Of a stretch of DNA of 64,000 nt, positions 44,071 to 53,615 are shown in pieces. The DNA is taken from assembly GCA_938048735.1 (NCBI GenBank), contig CALIUM010000001.1, forward strand, positions 1-64,000, read 5' to 3'. The DNA comes from an uncultured archaeon. Lineage in GTDB: Archaea > Thermoproteota > Bathyarchaeia > TCS64. Each line of letters begins with the position of its first letter. Within the stretch, counting starts at the first letter, position 1. The notes below the pieces were generated by a model. It searched no databases and was not told the origin of the DNA. It saw only the letters and a list, made by a program, of their open reading frames with translations. Position numbers and translations under genes: made by a program.

Positions 44071-44834
44071 TGGGCCATCCATATAAATTTGAAGTTGAAA
44101 AACTTGATGCATATTTTGGAGCAAGAAAGGTATTAAGTAATATAAATATGAAAATAAGGGATAAAGCGGTAACTGCAATTATAGGGCCTTCAGGATGTGG
44201 CAAAACTACACTTCTCAGATGTCTTAATAGGATGCATGAAATAATTCCTGGAGCTAGAGTTCATGGAAAAGTTTTATTTAATGGAGTAAATATATATGAC
44301 GATGAAATAGATCCAGTTACTATAAGAAGGAAAATAGGAATGGTTTTCCAGAAGCCAAACCCCTTCCCAATGATGTCAATATATGACAATGTAGCTATAG
44401 GTTTGAAGTTAAATGGGGTAAGGGAAAGGAAGAAGCTTGACTCCGCGGTGGAGAGGGCATTAAAAATGGCCAATCTATGGGATGAGGTGAAAAACGACCT
44501 CCAGAGGTCTGGGGCAAGCCTCTCCGGCGGCCAGCAGCAGAGGCTATGCATAGCCCGAGCCTTGGCCGTTGAGCCGGAGGCGATATTGATGGATGAACCC
44601 TGCTCAGCACTTGACCCCATAGCAACCGAGAAGATAGAATCTCTTATCAGGAATCTTGCAGAGGAATACGCTGTGATTATCGTAACACACAACATGCAAC
44701 AGGCAGCGAGGGTATCTGATTTCACAGCCTTCCTCTATTTAGGAGAACTCATTGAATATGGATCCACAAGGGAACTCTTTGAAAACCCCAAAAATCCTTT
44801 GACTGAGAAGTATATAACAGGGAGATTTGGGTGA
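44067..44834 (+). CDS. pstB: Phosphate ABC transporter ATPase PstB
   Basis: 255 aa. Walker [11 protein letters not shown]-loop [16 protein letters not shown] in outline, signature [15 protein letters not shown], Walker [13 protein letters not shown] and the switch VTHNM. The QKPNPFP sequence is typical of PstB. Its first 340 bases are AT-rich and the remainder GC-rich, with no break in the protein. It overlaps both neighbours by 4 bp. Confidence 0.96.
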   Translation: MMGHPYKFEVEKLDAYFGARKVLSNINMKIRDKAVTAIIGPSGCGKTTLLRCLNRMHEIIPGARVHGKVLFNGVNIYDDEIDPVTIRRKIGMVFQKPNPFPMMSIYDNVAIGLKLNGVRERKKLDSAVERALKMANLWDEVKNDLQRSGASLSGGQQQRLCIARALAVEPEAILMDEPCSALDPIATEKIESLIRNLAEEYAVIIVTHNMQQAARVSDFTAFLYLGELIEYGSTRELFENPKNPLTEKYITGRFG

Positions 44835-45478
44835 AGGAGATGAGTAAACCTATAGATTTTGGATTGAGACAGATAAAGACCCTTCTGCAGAAGATGGGCG
44901 GATTAGCCATGGAATCCATAAAACTCTCTCTTGATGCCTTCAATAAACAGGAAGATGCTCATATCCAGATAGAAGCATGGTCTAACATGATATTAATCCT
45001 ATCGGAGGAGGTGGAGGATAAGGCCACAGAGCTTATGGCTCTCCACCAGCCTATGGCGAAGGATCTCCGAACTTTGAAGGCCTACATCAAGATATCCTAC
45101 GACATAGAAAGGTTTGGCAGATACGCCCTCGACATATCAGAGATCCAGCGCACCATAGGCAGGTGGGAGATCAGAGGGGAGGGGTTCTCCATCAATGAAT
45201 TGGTGGATAAAGTGATGAGGATAGTCCCCCTAGCCCTTAGCCTTGTAGAGGAGGAGAATCAATCCATAATATGGGAGCTGGCAAGCGTAGAGAGCGAGAT
45301 CGACTCGCTCCACCTCAGAAGCCTCAAGAACTTGATCGAGTTGAAAGACGCGGATCCAAAACAGCTCATCGCCTATGCCCTCACCATAAGATACCTAGAA
45401 CGTATAGCGGATCATGCCTGCTACATCGCGGAGTCCATGACTTACGCCTATACAGGAAAGAGGATAACCCTACGCTAA
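44831..45478 (+). CDS. phoU: PhoU phosphate-signalling protein
   Basis: 215 aa; GTG start overlapping the pstB stop, or ATG at 44840. Two three-helix repeats with metal-binding patterns ([45 protein letters not shown] in outline). PhoU dampens Pst transport and signalling. It is distinct from the DNA-binding AbrB-PhoU fusion encoded divergently. Confidence 0.93.
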   Translation: MKEMSKPIDFGLRQIKTLLQKMGGLAMESIKLSLDAFNKQEDAHIQIEAWSNMILILSEEVEDKATELMALHQPMAKDLRTLKAYIKISYDIERFGRYALDISEIQRTIGRWEIRGEGFSINELVDKVMRIVPLALSLVEEENQSIIWELASVESEIDSLHLRSLKNLIELKDADPKQLIAYALTIRYLERIADHACYIAESMTYAYTGKRITLR

Positions 45479-45573
45479 AGCCTCAGAAATTTGGATGACA
45501 ACCTCTTTAAAGTTAATATTATAACAGGGTTGATGGGAAACTTGCCGATATTTGAAATCTTGAAAGAATCGGG

Positions 45574-46137
45574 ATGAGGGTAGAGGAGTTGAGAGAGGGG
45601 GCATTCATAAGGAGCTTCGTCGCTAGGGATGGGAGGCAAGTCAGGCTTAGGGCTCCTCGTTGGTCAGACCTAGATGATATGTTGGGGTTCATCAATTCCC
45701 TTGTCGAGGAGGGAGCCCAGATCACAGCTACGGAGAAGAAGACCAGGGATGAAGAGGTGGATTGGCTGGCCAAGCTCCTCTCAGATGTTGAGAAAGACAG
45801 GCGGATCGCCATCGCCGCGGAGGTGGATGGAAGATTCATAGGCCTCGTTGAGGTTACGCCTGAAAGGGGCTCCTCAGCCCACGTGGGGATATTAGGGATA
45901 GCCATCAAGGAAGGATACAGGGATGTGGGAATAGTAACCGAGATGATAAGGGAGGCTGAGACTCAGGCCAAGAGGCTGGGGATCGAGATAATAACCCTGG
46001 ATGTGTTCGCTAGCAACCTCAGGGCTCGCCATCTATATGAGAAGCTTGGGTACAAAGCTGTGGGTTGCATACCCCGATTCTTCAAGAGGGATGGGGCCTA
46101 CATCGATAGGATAATGATGGCAAAAACCCTAACCTGA
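45574..46137 (+). CDS. GNAT-family N-acetyltransferase
   Basis: 187 aa. The GNAT fold is seen as RAPRWSDLDDMLGFINSLV, the strand AAEVDGRFIGLVEV, an acetyl-CoA loop in AIKEGYRDVGIVTEMI (a weak R-x2-G-x form), and the C-terminal ASNLRARHLYEKLGYKAVG block, which is RimI-like. It may acetylate proteins, tRNA or small amines. Alba is a known acetylation target in archaea, but no link can be drawn from position. Confidence 0.8.
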   Translation: MRVEELREGAFIRSFVARDGRQVRLRAPRWSDLDDMLGFINSLVEEGAQITATEKKTRDEEVDWLAKLLSDVEKDRRIAIAAEVDGRFIGLVEVTPERGSSAHVGILGIAIKEGYRDVGIVTEMIREAETQAKRLGIEIITLDVFASNLRARHLYEKLGYKAVGCIPRFFKRDGAYIDRIMMAKTLT

Positions 46138-46294
46138 TCGATCGTAATGGGAAAAATCTCTCCAATCAATTCGCTTTCCAGCGGTTGTTAAAAGAGTGGT
46201 GAGTTTGACTACCAGTTCAGGTAAGGGAGCCATCGCAAGAATGGAGGCTAAGATTTTTAAACTCATCTTGTAATATCAATCCTCAAGGAGTTAA

Positions 46295-46366
46295 GGGGTG
46301 TGAGCGTGTATCATCCGGGCTGGAAAAAGGCCGAGTTTTAAGAGAGGATGAAGCGCTCGGAACCCC
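46295..46366 (+). promoter_or_regulatory. Long hairpin leader upstream of trpS, with Trp-containing mini-ORF
   Basis: Three stacked pairings close one stem: GGGGT (46295-46299) with ACCCC (46362-46366), GAGCG with CGCTC, and TCATCC with GGATGA, around a 28-nt loop. A 13-codon frame from GTG 46300 (VSVYHPGWKKAEF, stop at 46339-46341) lies inside and includes one Trp codon. The 361-bp gap 46138-46498 holds no other gene. Confidence 0.4.
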
Positions 46367-46498
46367 CATATATCGGCCCAGCCACATAGAGGTTCTAGAA
46401 ACTTGCATCGAAGACAGCCTAATATGCCAACATTATCCAGAGCCTCTCCGTTATTCTTGGCTGGGAAATCTTTCGAATCCTGAGAGGTGGAGAGATGA

Positions 46499-47617
46499 AT
46501 GGGTAAGGAGGAGATGGTAGTAACCCCCTGGAAGGTCTCCGGCGACGTCGACTATGATAAACTCATAGAGAGGTTCGGAACTAAACCGATAACCGGGGAA
46601 CTCTTAGAGAGGATAGAGAGGCATGCCGGATACCTCCACGTACAGCTGAGGAGAGGGATATTCTTCTCCCATAGGGATATGGACTGGTGGCTGGACACCT
46701 ATGAGGCCGGCCTACCGGTAGGGCTATACACGGGGAGGGGGCCCTCAGGCCCTGTCCACCTAGGGCATCTGCTCCCTTGGTTCTTCACGAAGTACCTACA
46801 GGACGCCTTCGACGCGGACCTATACTTCCAGATGACCGATGACGAGAAGTTCCTGATCCATCCCGAGCTGAGCCTAGAAGACACGGTGGGCTACACCTAC
46901 GAGAACGCCCTGGACCTCATAGCCTGTGGCCTCACCCCGGGGAAGACCTTCATCATATCCGATGTGAACCAGATCGGCCATCTATACCGCCTCGCCCTCC
47001 AGGTAGCTAAGCATATTACCTTCTCCACGGCGAAGGCCATCTTCGGCTTCACCGAGAGCGACAACATAGGCATAATCTGGTTCCCCGCCGTCCAGGCAGC
47101 CCCATGCTTCATCCAGTCGGTCAGGGAGGGGAGGAATGTGGCGGTCCTGATCCCTGCGGCTATAGACCAAGACCCCTACTGGAGGATGACCAGGGACATA
47201 GCAGAGCACTTGGGGTTCTATAAGCCCGCCCAGATGCATGCAAAGTTCCTACCTGGGCTTGGGAGAGGGGGGAAGATGTCGGCCTCGATGCCGGAGACGG
47301 CCATCTTCACCATAGACCCACCTGAGAGGGCGGCCCAGAAGATCATGAACGCCTTTACGGGGGGCAAACCTACGGTGAGGGAACAGAGGATACTGGGAGG
47401 AGACCCCTCCATCTGCACGGTCTTCGCCTACTACTATTACCTCTTCGAGGAGGACGACGAGAGGCTGAAAGGGCTGGAGGAGGACTGCAGATCTGGGAGC
47501 ATCATCTGCGGAGAGTGCAAGGAGCGGCTGGCAGAGAGGGTCAAGAGCTTTCTAAGGGAGTTTCAGGGGAGGAGGGAGAAGGCCAGAGAACTGCTTGACA
47601 AGTTCTTCCTAAAGTGA
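46499..47617 (+). CDS. trpS: Tryptophanyl-tRNA synthetase
   Basis: 372 aa, archaeal/eukaryotic type. It joins Trp to tRNA-Trp. Class I motifs are GPVHLGHLLPW (HIGH equivalent) and GGKMSASMPE (KMSKS equivalent, about 260-270). The N-terminal VTPWKVSG.VDYDKLIERFG segment and a C-terminal zinc-like CRSGSIICGECK are as in archaeal enzymes. It is preceded by a hairpin leader. Confidence 0.95.
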   Translation: MGKEEMVVTPWKVSGDVDYDKLIERFGTKPITGELLERIERHAGYLHVQLRRGIFFSHRDMDWWLDTYEAGLPVGLYTGRGPSGPVHLGHLLPWFFTKYLQDAFDADLYFQMTDDEKFLIHPELSLEDTVGYTYENALDLIACGLTPGKTFIISDVNQIGHLYRLALQVAKHITFSTAKAIFGFTESDNIGIIWFPAVQAAPCFIQSVREGRNVAVLIPAAIDQDPYWRMTRDIAEHLGFYKPAQMHAKFLPGLGRGGKMSASMPETAIFTIDPPERAAQKIMNAFTGGKPTVREQRILGGDPSICTVFAYYYYLFEEDDERLKGLEEDCRSGSIICGECKERLAERVKSFLREFQGRREKARELLDKFFLK

Positions 47618-47735
47618 GCTAAAGGGTTTAAACCACCCTCCTTAGCACAGCCTCATTAAAACCTTAAAGCTAAAAACTCTGCCAGGAGGGGATGTAAAAA
47701 CGAAGAACTTTTTATTGAGAGGATAACATTCCGTA

Positions 47736-49142
47736 ATGAGTTTGGTCAAGGACATAAAGAGTATTGAGGTTGAGGTCGCTGGAGAGATCTGGGTCAACAG
47801 CGAGGCCTATAGAAACCTCCTAGTCCTATGCGACGATTTTGGGAGCAGATTCGCAGGGACCGAGGGGGAGAGACAGGCCGTCGACTATTTAGTAAAAAAG
47901 TTAAGGGATTACGGGCTTGAGAATGTGGCTGCGGATCCCTACACATACACGGGATGGAAGAGAGGATTAGCAAAACTGGAGCTGCTGGAGCCTATCAGGA
48001 GAGAACTGCCTGCCATATCCCTGCCACTAAGCCCCCCCGGAGAGGTTGAGGGAGAGATCATAGACCTGGGCAACGGTGACCCCTCGGAGTTCAAGAGGAG
48101 GGAGAAGGAGGTAGGAGGCAAGATAGTTCTCTGCACGAGTGCCCCCGGCCCCTCCGGGAGGGAGGTTCACAGGAGGACTAAGTATGGCTACGGGGTCTAC
48201 ATGGGGGCGAGGGGCTTCATCTTCGGGAATCACAACCCAGGCCAGCTCCCGGCCACGGGAAGCCTTAGACCTGCTTACAGGATGGCGGGGGAGATCCCGG
48301 CCGTAGGGGTCTCATGGGAGATGGTGAGCCTCATCACCAGGCAGATGGAGCGGGGCAGGGTGACTGCCAGGATAAGAACCGAGGACAGGGTAATGCCCAG
48401 ATCCACCTCATGGAATGTTGTTGGGGAGATCCCCGGATCAACCCTAAGAGAAAGGTTCATAGTGGTGGGAGCCCACTTCGACGGTCATGACATAAGCCAG
48501 GGGGCCATGGACGACGCCTCAGGGGCATGCGTCGTGGCCGAGGCCGCTAGGGCATTAGCCAAGTTTAAAGGGGCCTTTAAGAGGAGCCTTAGATTCCTCC
48601 TCTTCTCCGCAGAGGAGCTCGGGGTCACGGGATCCACATGTTATGTGGCGAAGCACCTCGAGGAGATGAATAGGGTGGACCTGATGATAAACTGCGACGG
48701 TGCAGGGAGGGCTGCTAGGCATACCTTCAGGGTCTCAGGACCCCCAGAGCTCGTGGATACCCTCCAGACAATATCAAAGGAGATTGGATATCCCATGAAG
48801 GTTGAGACAACCCTATCCACAGCCTCAGACCACTGGCCCTTCTACATGCAATCCGTACCCACAGCCTCCCTATCCTCAGCCACCGAACCAGCAGCTCTAG
48901 CCCTTGGGAGGGGCTTCGGGCATACAAGCGCCGACACCGTCGACAAGGTAGACCATAGAGGCCTAAAGGAAGGAGCCCTAGTCTTGGCCCAGTTCTTAAT
49001 AAGGTTGGCGGACATGGAGAAAATCTCCAGGAGGATGACATCTGAGGAGATATCAAACCATCTAGAGAGAACAGGAGTAGCTGAAGAGCTTCGTATCCAG
49101 AAATGCTGGTATCAACCCGGAGTCTCGCCCCTAGATCAATAA
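47736..49142 (+). CDS. M28-family aminopeptidase-like metalloprotease
   Basis: 468 aa. Zinc motifs in order: GAHFDGHD, GAMDDASGA, FSAEELG (catalytic Glu-Glu), NCDGAG, and ASDHWPF with FGHTSADTVDKVD. A PA-like insert occupies about 90-220. No signal peptide, so it is probably cytosolic peptide turnover. Same superfamily as 36440-38257 but shorter and with better conserved metal motifs. Confidence 0.87.
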   Translation: MSLVKDIKSIEVEVAGEIWVNSEAYRNLLVLCDDFGSRFAGTEGERQAVDYLVKKLRDYGLENVAADPYTYTGWKRGLAKLELLEPIRRELPAISLPLSPPGEVEGEIIDLGNGDPSEFKRREKEVGGKIVLCTSAPGPSGREVHRRTKYGYGVYMGARGFIFGNHNPGQLPATGSLRPAYRMAGEIPAVGVSWEMVSLITRQMERGRVTARIRTEDRVMPRSTSWNVVGEIPGSTLRERFIVVGAHFDGHDISQGAMDDASGACVVAEAARALAKFKGAFKRSLRFLLFSAEELGVTGSTCYVAKHLEEMNRVDLMINCDGAGRAARHTFRVSGPPELVDTLQTISKEIGYPMKVETTLSTASDHWPFYMQSVPTASLSSATEPAALALGRGFGHTSADTVDKVDHRGLKEGALVLAQFLIRLADMEKISRRMTSEEISNHLERTGVAEELRIQKCWYQPGVSPLDQ

Positions 49143-49242
49143 TTTACTCGTAAACCTCCCTGCTTAACCTGAATCATCCATCCCCTTTCCCTTCTATATC
49201 GACTCAATTATTAGACAGAACAGCAGATCTTGAATAGACTGC

Positions 49243-50421
49243 ATGAGCCGCATAGCCAAAGCCAGAAACTCATTTAAAGGGAATATCCCAGTCCTGACGG
49301 CCTCTGAGATGGTCTCCAACACGGGATGGAATATGCAGATGGTCATCTGGCAGCCATACCTTCTAAGCCTGGGAGCCAAGATACCGACACTCGGCCTTCT
49401 TCAGGGCTTCTCAACGCTTATGAGGGGAGGTCTCCTCCTAACCACTGGCAGAATCGCAGACTCCATGGGGAGAAAGAGGCTGATGATTCTCGCAAGCTCA
49501 TTGACCATTGTTGGGATGCTGCTAGCTCTGGTTGCCAATCACTGGATTCTCGTGGTTCCAACGATCATCCTCTGGGCGGTCGGGGGCTCATTCTGGGAGC
49601 CAGCCTTCAGAGCTATGATCGCCGAGTCGGTAGAACCCGGAAACAGGGGAACCGCCTTTGGCCTCCTCGGGCTGACATGGTTCCTACCCGGCCTCTACGC
49701 CCCAGCCATAGCTGGATACATAGCAGGGATCCTCGGCCCAAGAGCGGTCATCACGATCATGGTATTAACAGAATCCATCTCATTATCCATCATCATCTTA
49801 GGAGTTAGAGAGACTCTAAAAGAGAAAATGAAATCGAACAGGAAGATGATGCCATCGATCAAAGATATCTTCAAACAGGTGAGAAACGAATCAAAATTTT
49901 ACACAGCAGCGATCATTCACAGATTTCATGGCGCCATGGGAGAGGGGATATTCTTAGGTGTTCTGTTGACCACCTTCGGCCTAGACCTTCTTCAGCTAGG
50001 GCTTTTGGTAAACATCTACTCTGCAGTCACAGCGATTCTTCAAGTACCGATGGGCAGGCTAAGTGACAGGTATGGGAGAAAGAACCTCCTGATCCTATCT
50101 GGAATGGTTAAAATCATGGCCTTCATCGGTTATTTACTCTCAAAAAACTTTCCTTCTATACTCCTTTTCACTGCCATAAACGCCATTTCAGACTCGATCT
50201 ACATACCCACCTTTAACGCATACCTGGCAGGGCTTGAGTCCTCAACGGGAATGGCCACAAGATATGGAAACCTCCAGGGCCTGATGGCGCTCATAACATT
50301 TCCCGCCCCGCTTCTCGGTAGCCAACTCTTCAATATATATGGTTTTCAAATATTCATCCTATCAACAGCCCTGCTTGCAGCTGGCTCCTTGGTCGCCTTC
50401 ACCAGACTTAAGCCCATATGA
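49243..50421 (+). CDS. MFS transporter
   Basis: 392 aa, about 12 membrane helices. The MFS loop 2-3 motif is GRIADSMGRKRLMI and its second-half equivalent GRLSDRYGRKNLLI. Similar to small-molecule or drug exporters; the substrate cannot be read. A second MFS gene is at 56617-57855 and a relic of a third at about 59519. Confidence 0.85.
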   Translation: MSRIAKARNSFKGNIPVLTASEMVSNTGWNMQMVIWQPYLLSLGAKIPTLGLLQGFSTLMRGGLLLTTGRIADSMGRKRLMILASSLTIVGMLLALVANHWILVVPTIILWAVGGSFWEPAFRAMIAESVEPGNRGTAFGLLGLTWFLPGLYAPAIAGYIAGILGPRAVITIMVLTESISLSIIILGVRETLKEKMKSNRKMMPSIKDIFKQVRNESKFYTAAIIHRFHGAMGEGIFLGVLLTTFGLDLLQLGLLVNIYSAVTAILQVPMGRLSDRYGRKNLLILSGMVKIMAFIGYLLSKNFPSILLFTAINAISDSIYIPTFNAYLAGLESSTGMATRYGNLQGLMALITFPAPLLGSQLFNIYGFQIFILSTALLAAGSLVAFTRLKPI

Positions 50422-50537
50422 TCCTCTAAAGATGACCCGCCTCATACCCTAAATAAGCCATAGAGGGTAGAAGATACAATGAAACAGAAAAATTTAATGA
50501 AACAGAAAAATTTATTAATCTCTATACTATTCACAGA

Positions 50538-50684
50538 ATGATGAATTATCTAAAACTTATTCTGTTAGTATTATTCTCTTTTATCATTATACCGATGCCT
50601 CCCGTACCTGCTGAGTTGCAGGGTATGTCCACTGGATCATGTATTAATTTAAGATCACCTTTTAATTATATATTTAAATGGTGA
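50538..50684 (+). CDS. Possible 48-aa secreted or membrane peptide
   Basis: Two adjacent ATGs open a frame with a signal-like helix (LKLILLVLFSFIIIPMPPVPA) followed by a short Cys-containing tail. It ends 6 bp before the broken substrate-binding gene. It could be the displaced signal-peptide relic of a lipoprotein or binding protein, or a genuine peptide. Confidence 0.3.
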   Translation: MMNYLKLILLVLFSFIIIPMPPVPAELQGMSTGSCINLRSPFNYIFKW

Positions 50685-50690
50685 GATCTA

Positions 50691-51591
50691 ATGGTATGTT
50701 CAGAGAGAAGAATGTTTTTTCTCATAGTTTTAGTAATCGTGAGTTGGGGGCTCACCGGATTTCTCATAATCAATTTAGATAAGTTCACTAAAAATCTTCA
50801 CTTATATGAAGTTGAAATAGAGCGACTGCAAGGAATGATCTCAGGACTAAAGGGAAGAACGCTGGAAAATTTGACCATTAAGATCGGTGTAACTTCGGTA
50901 AATGATCGTGATTATGAAAGGACTAGAAGATTTTTTAAAGAAATAGTAGAAAAAGATGTGAATGAGTATTGTTCAAAGATTGGTTGTGGCGCTAAATTTG
51001 AGTTCATTATTAAGAATAATAATGGTACTGGAAGTCAAGCTCTAGAAAACCTTTATGAACTAAAGAAACTTGGAATCAATATAATTATAGGACATCCATG
51101 GTCGTCTCAATGTTACATGAGCATGTCTTACATAAATGAGAATAATATGCTTCTCTTCAGCTCATCAGCATCTTCTTATCAATTAGATTGATGACCTCAA
51201 GATCTTCAGCCCCCTACCAACGGTGAAGGAATCGCAGTTATACTCCATGCTAAATGAGAGATACTATACATTATTTGCAGAGCCTCTTGATCTTGATATG
51301 GCCTCGAGATATGACATCGCCTTTATAATCACCAGGGCAATCCTTGAGGCCAGGACCACCGATGTCGGAAAACTGCTTCGGGTTATCCCTGAGATAGCAT
51401 CGAAGACCTTAGCCAGCGGCTGGTGTAAACTAGACGAGAATGGAGATAGAGAGGCATCTGATTATGAGATCTGGGGTTACGGATATATCGATGGAAGGGT
51501 GGATTATATCAAATACGGCCTATACGATGGGCTGAGAGGCAAGATCTTCTGGTATACAGATAACCCACCCTGTTTCACTTCACCAAACTAA
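50691..51591 (+). pseudogene. Broken branched-chain-type substrate-binding protein gene
   Basis: The first frame (50691-51191) gives an N-terminal membrane helix, then a Peripla_BP-like start (NLTIKIGVTSVN, GINIIIGHPWSSQCY, MLLFSSSASSYQL). The second frame (from about 51192 to 51591) gives the C-terminal part (MASRYDIAFIITRAILEA, YEIWGYGYIDG). The middle of roughly 200 residues is missing and the frames do not join, so an internal deletion plus frameshift has inactivated the gene. No ABC permease or ATPase of this type is nearby. Confidence 0.65.
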
Positions 51592-51810
51592 ATAAACTCA
51601 CTAGGGAACGGCTTTACCAAACTTGATAACCCTGAAAGCGATGAAAAAGGCATAAGATACATGAAAAGGAGGAGTTACTTAGACATCATACTGAACTTGA
51701 ATGACGAACTTGAGGACTTAACCTAGAAATTATCAGCAAGGTTTTAGAGGCCTATCCCGATTCAAACTCATTTCATAATTCTAATAAGCTCTGATGGGAT
51801 TGATAGCCCC
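51592..51810 (+). other. 219-bp gap without a recognisable gene
   Basis: Only a short Lys/Arg-starting open stretch (YLDIILNLNDELEDLT around 51690) is visible; it may be a further relic of the broken upstream gene. No promoter stands out for the following enolase-superfamily gene. Confidence 0.3.
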
Positions 51811-52981
51811 GTGAGAAGATTGAGGATCACGGATGTCAAGGTTTTGATGGTTGCCGTCCCCTTCCATGAACCTATAACCATGTGGTACGGGAAGCGCTCG
51901 GCCAGCATCCATCCAGTCACCCTCATAGAGACGGATGAGGGGATCACCGGGATCAACACCGAGGGGGATGAGCACACCATACTCAATATTTTAAGGCCTA
52001 AGCTGATTGGAAAAGACCCCTTCGACATCGAGAGGGTAGAGGCCGAGCTTGGAGGCCCTCTGAGGGGGAGGTGGGAGGTTCCTCCGAACACGATGGCCTC
52101 CATAGACGGAGCCCTCTGGGACATCATAGGAAAGAGCTGCGGAAAGCCGCTTTACAAGCTCTGGGGTGGAAGGGTTAACGAGAAGGTTTATGTCAGGTAT
52201 TGGATGCCCTGCAAGGAGCCTGAGGCTCAGGCCGCCGAGGCCGTAAGGGCTGTGGAGAGGGGGTGGAGGGCCTTCAAGATAAAGCTCGGGACGGATCCCA
52301 AGACCGACCTTGAGAGGGTAAGGGCTATTAGGGATGCGGTGGGCGACGGGGTTCAGCTCTGCTTCGACATGAACGGGGCCTACCCCCCACCGGTGGCCAT
52401 TAACTTCCTCAAAACGTATAGCGAGGTATGAGCCCGCCTATGTCGAGGAACCGGTTCCAAACCATTGGCCCTACGACTCAGGGAGTATAGAGGCCATGGC
52501 CGACATAAGAAGGATAACCGGTGTCCCGATAGAGGCCCACAGCCACGGCCCCAACTGCTTAGAGTATGTCAGGCTGCTTGTGGAGAAGAGGGCTGCAGAC
52601 GCCATCCACCTCAACGTCTCCTTCACGGGAGGTGTATTGGAGGCCAAGAGGGTCTGCGCGGTGGCGGAGGCCGGAGGCCTGATAGCCACAGGCCAGAGCA
52701 GCGCGGCGGAGCTGGGGCCGAGGAATGCCCTATTATTGCACCTGATAACCTCGGAGAGGGCCTTCAAGGGGACCAACGACAGCTCCACCCACCACCTGAC
52801 AGGAGACATAATCAAAGAGGAGTTCAAGACCGTGGATGGAACCCTGAAGGTCCCTGAGGGGCCAGGCCTTGGGGTGGAGATCGACGAGGAGAAGCTTAGG
52901 AAGTATCATGAGCTCTACAAGGCAGGCGTATACAGGCATGAGGCGGGGATTGGCAGAAAGGAGATGAACCTCTGGTATTAA
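51811..52981 (+). pseudogene. Mandelate racemase/muconate lactonizing (enolase superfamily) gene with single-base frameshift
   Basis: Two frames together make one about 389-aa protein. The first (to 52431) covers the capping domain and half the barrel: FKIKLG (KxK catalytic lysines) and the metal ligand FDMNGAY. Shifting by one base at the A-run 52411-52414 continues it as RIARYEPAYVEEPVPNHW (second ligand Glu), then EAHSHGPN and GPGLGVEIDEE. With three rather than four A residues the frame would be continuous. Dehydratases of sugar acids are the commonest family members. All else is intact, so this is a very recent mutation or a sequencing error. Confidence 0.85.
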
Positions 52982-53114
52982 GAACACCACTTCTTTAGAA
53001 ATAAGTGGGCCAATTATAAAATATGGAAAATTTTAGGTTTATATGTTTCGATGGAAAAAAGATGAACCATCACTATATAATCCTTTATAAGGTCTTCATC
53101 TATAGGTTATTCTG

Positions 53115-53564
53115 ATGGAGCGACCCTGCATATTCTGTAGGATAATTAGGGGGGATGCCCCCGCTCACAGGGTTTATGAGGATGAGAGGGTTCTGGCCTT
53201 ATTGGACATCAACCCCTGCAGCCCGGGCCATACACTGATAATCCCCAAGGCCCATGTTGGGAGGCTTGAGAATCTCTCTGAGGATGATGCCATAGCCCTC
53301 TTCCTCGCCCTCCACAGATTGACTGGGAGCATCCAGAGAGCCGTCGAGGCTCCAGCAACAACCATAGGGATAAACAATGGCCCCGAGAGCGGGCAGGAGG
53401 TTCCCCACCTACATATCCACATCATCCCCAGGTTCAAGGGGGATAGGGGTGGCGTAGTCCAGAGCGTGGCCCGGGGCTATAGGCGACCTAGCGATGAGGA
53501 GATGTATAAGATAGCTGAAAGGATAAGAGAGGCGATCAAAGAGGCCTCCAAGAGGCGGGATTAG
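53115..53564 (+). CDS. HIT-family nucleotide hydrolase
   Basis: 149 aa. CIFCRIIRG at the N-terminus, TLIIPKAHVG, and the histidine triad PHLHIHIIPR near residue 98. Such proteins hydrolyse AMP-linked compounds such as adenosine phosphoramidate or Ap4A. The C-terminus is longer than minimal Hint proteins and helical. Monocistronic. Confidence 0.92.
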   Translation: MERPCIFCRIIRGDAPAHRVYEDERVLALLDINPCSPGHTLIIPKAHVGRLENLSEDDAIALFLALHRLTGSIQRAVEAPATTIGINNGPESGQEVPHLHIHIIPRFKGDRGGVVQSVARGYRRPSDEEMYKIAERIREAIKEASKRRD

Positions 53565-53615
53565 ATCATGCGATAGGTTCAAGGGCCAGATATTTCTCCT
53601 TTAGATGGATCTGAT

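Noticed and set aside
52405..52440. Programmed frameshift in the enolase-superfamily gene
   Set aside because: Only a plain A-run is present, with no slippery heptamer plus structure, and the family has no known recoding.
52465..52857. Arg/Gly-rich open frame inside the enolase-superfamily gene
   Set aside because: It is an out-of-frame reading of the intact C-terminal half of that gene.
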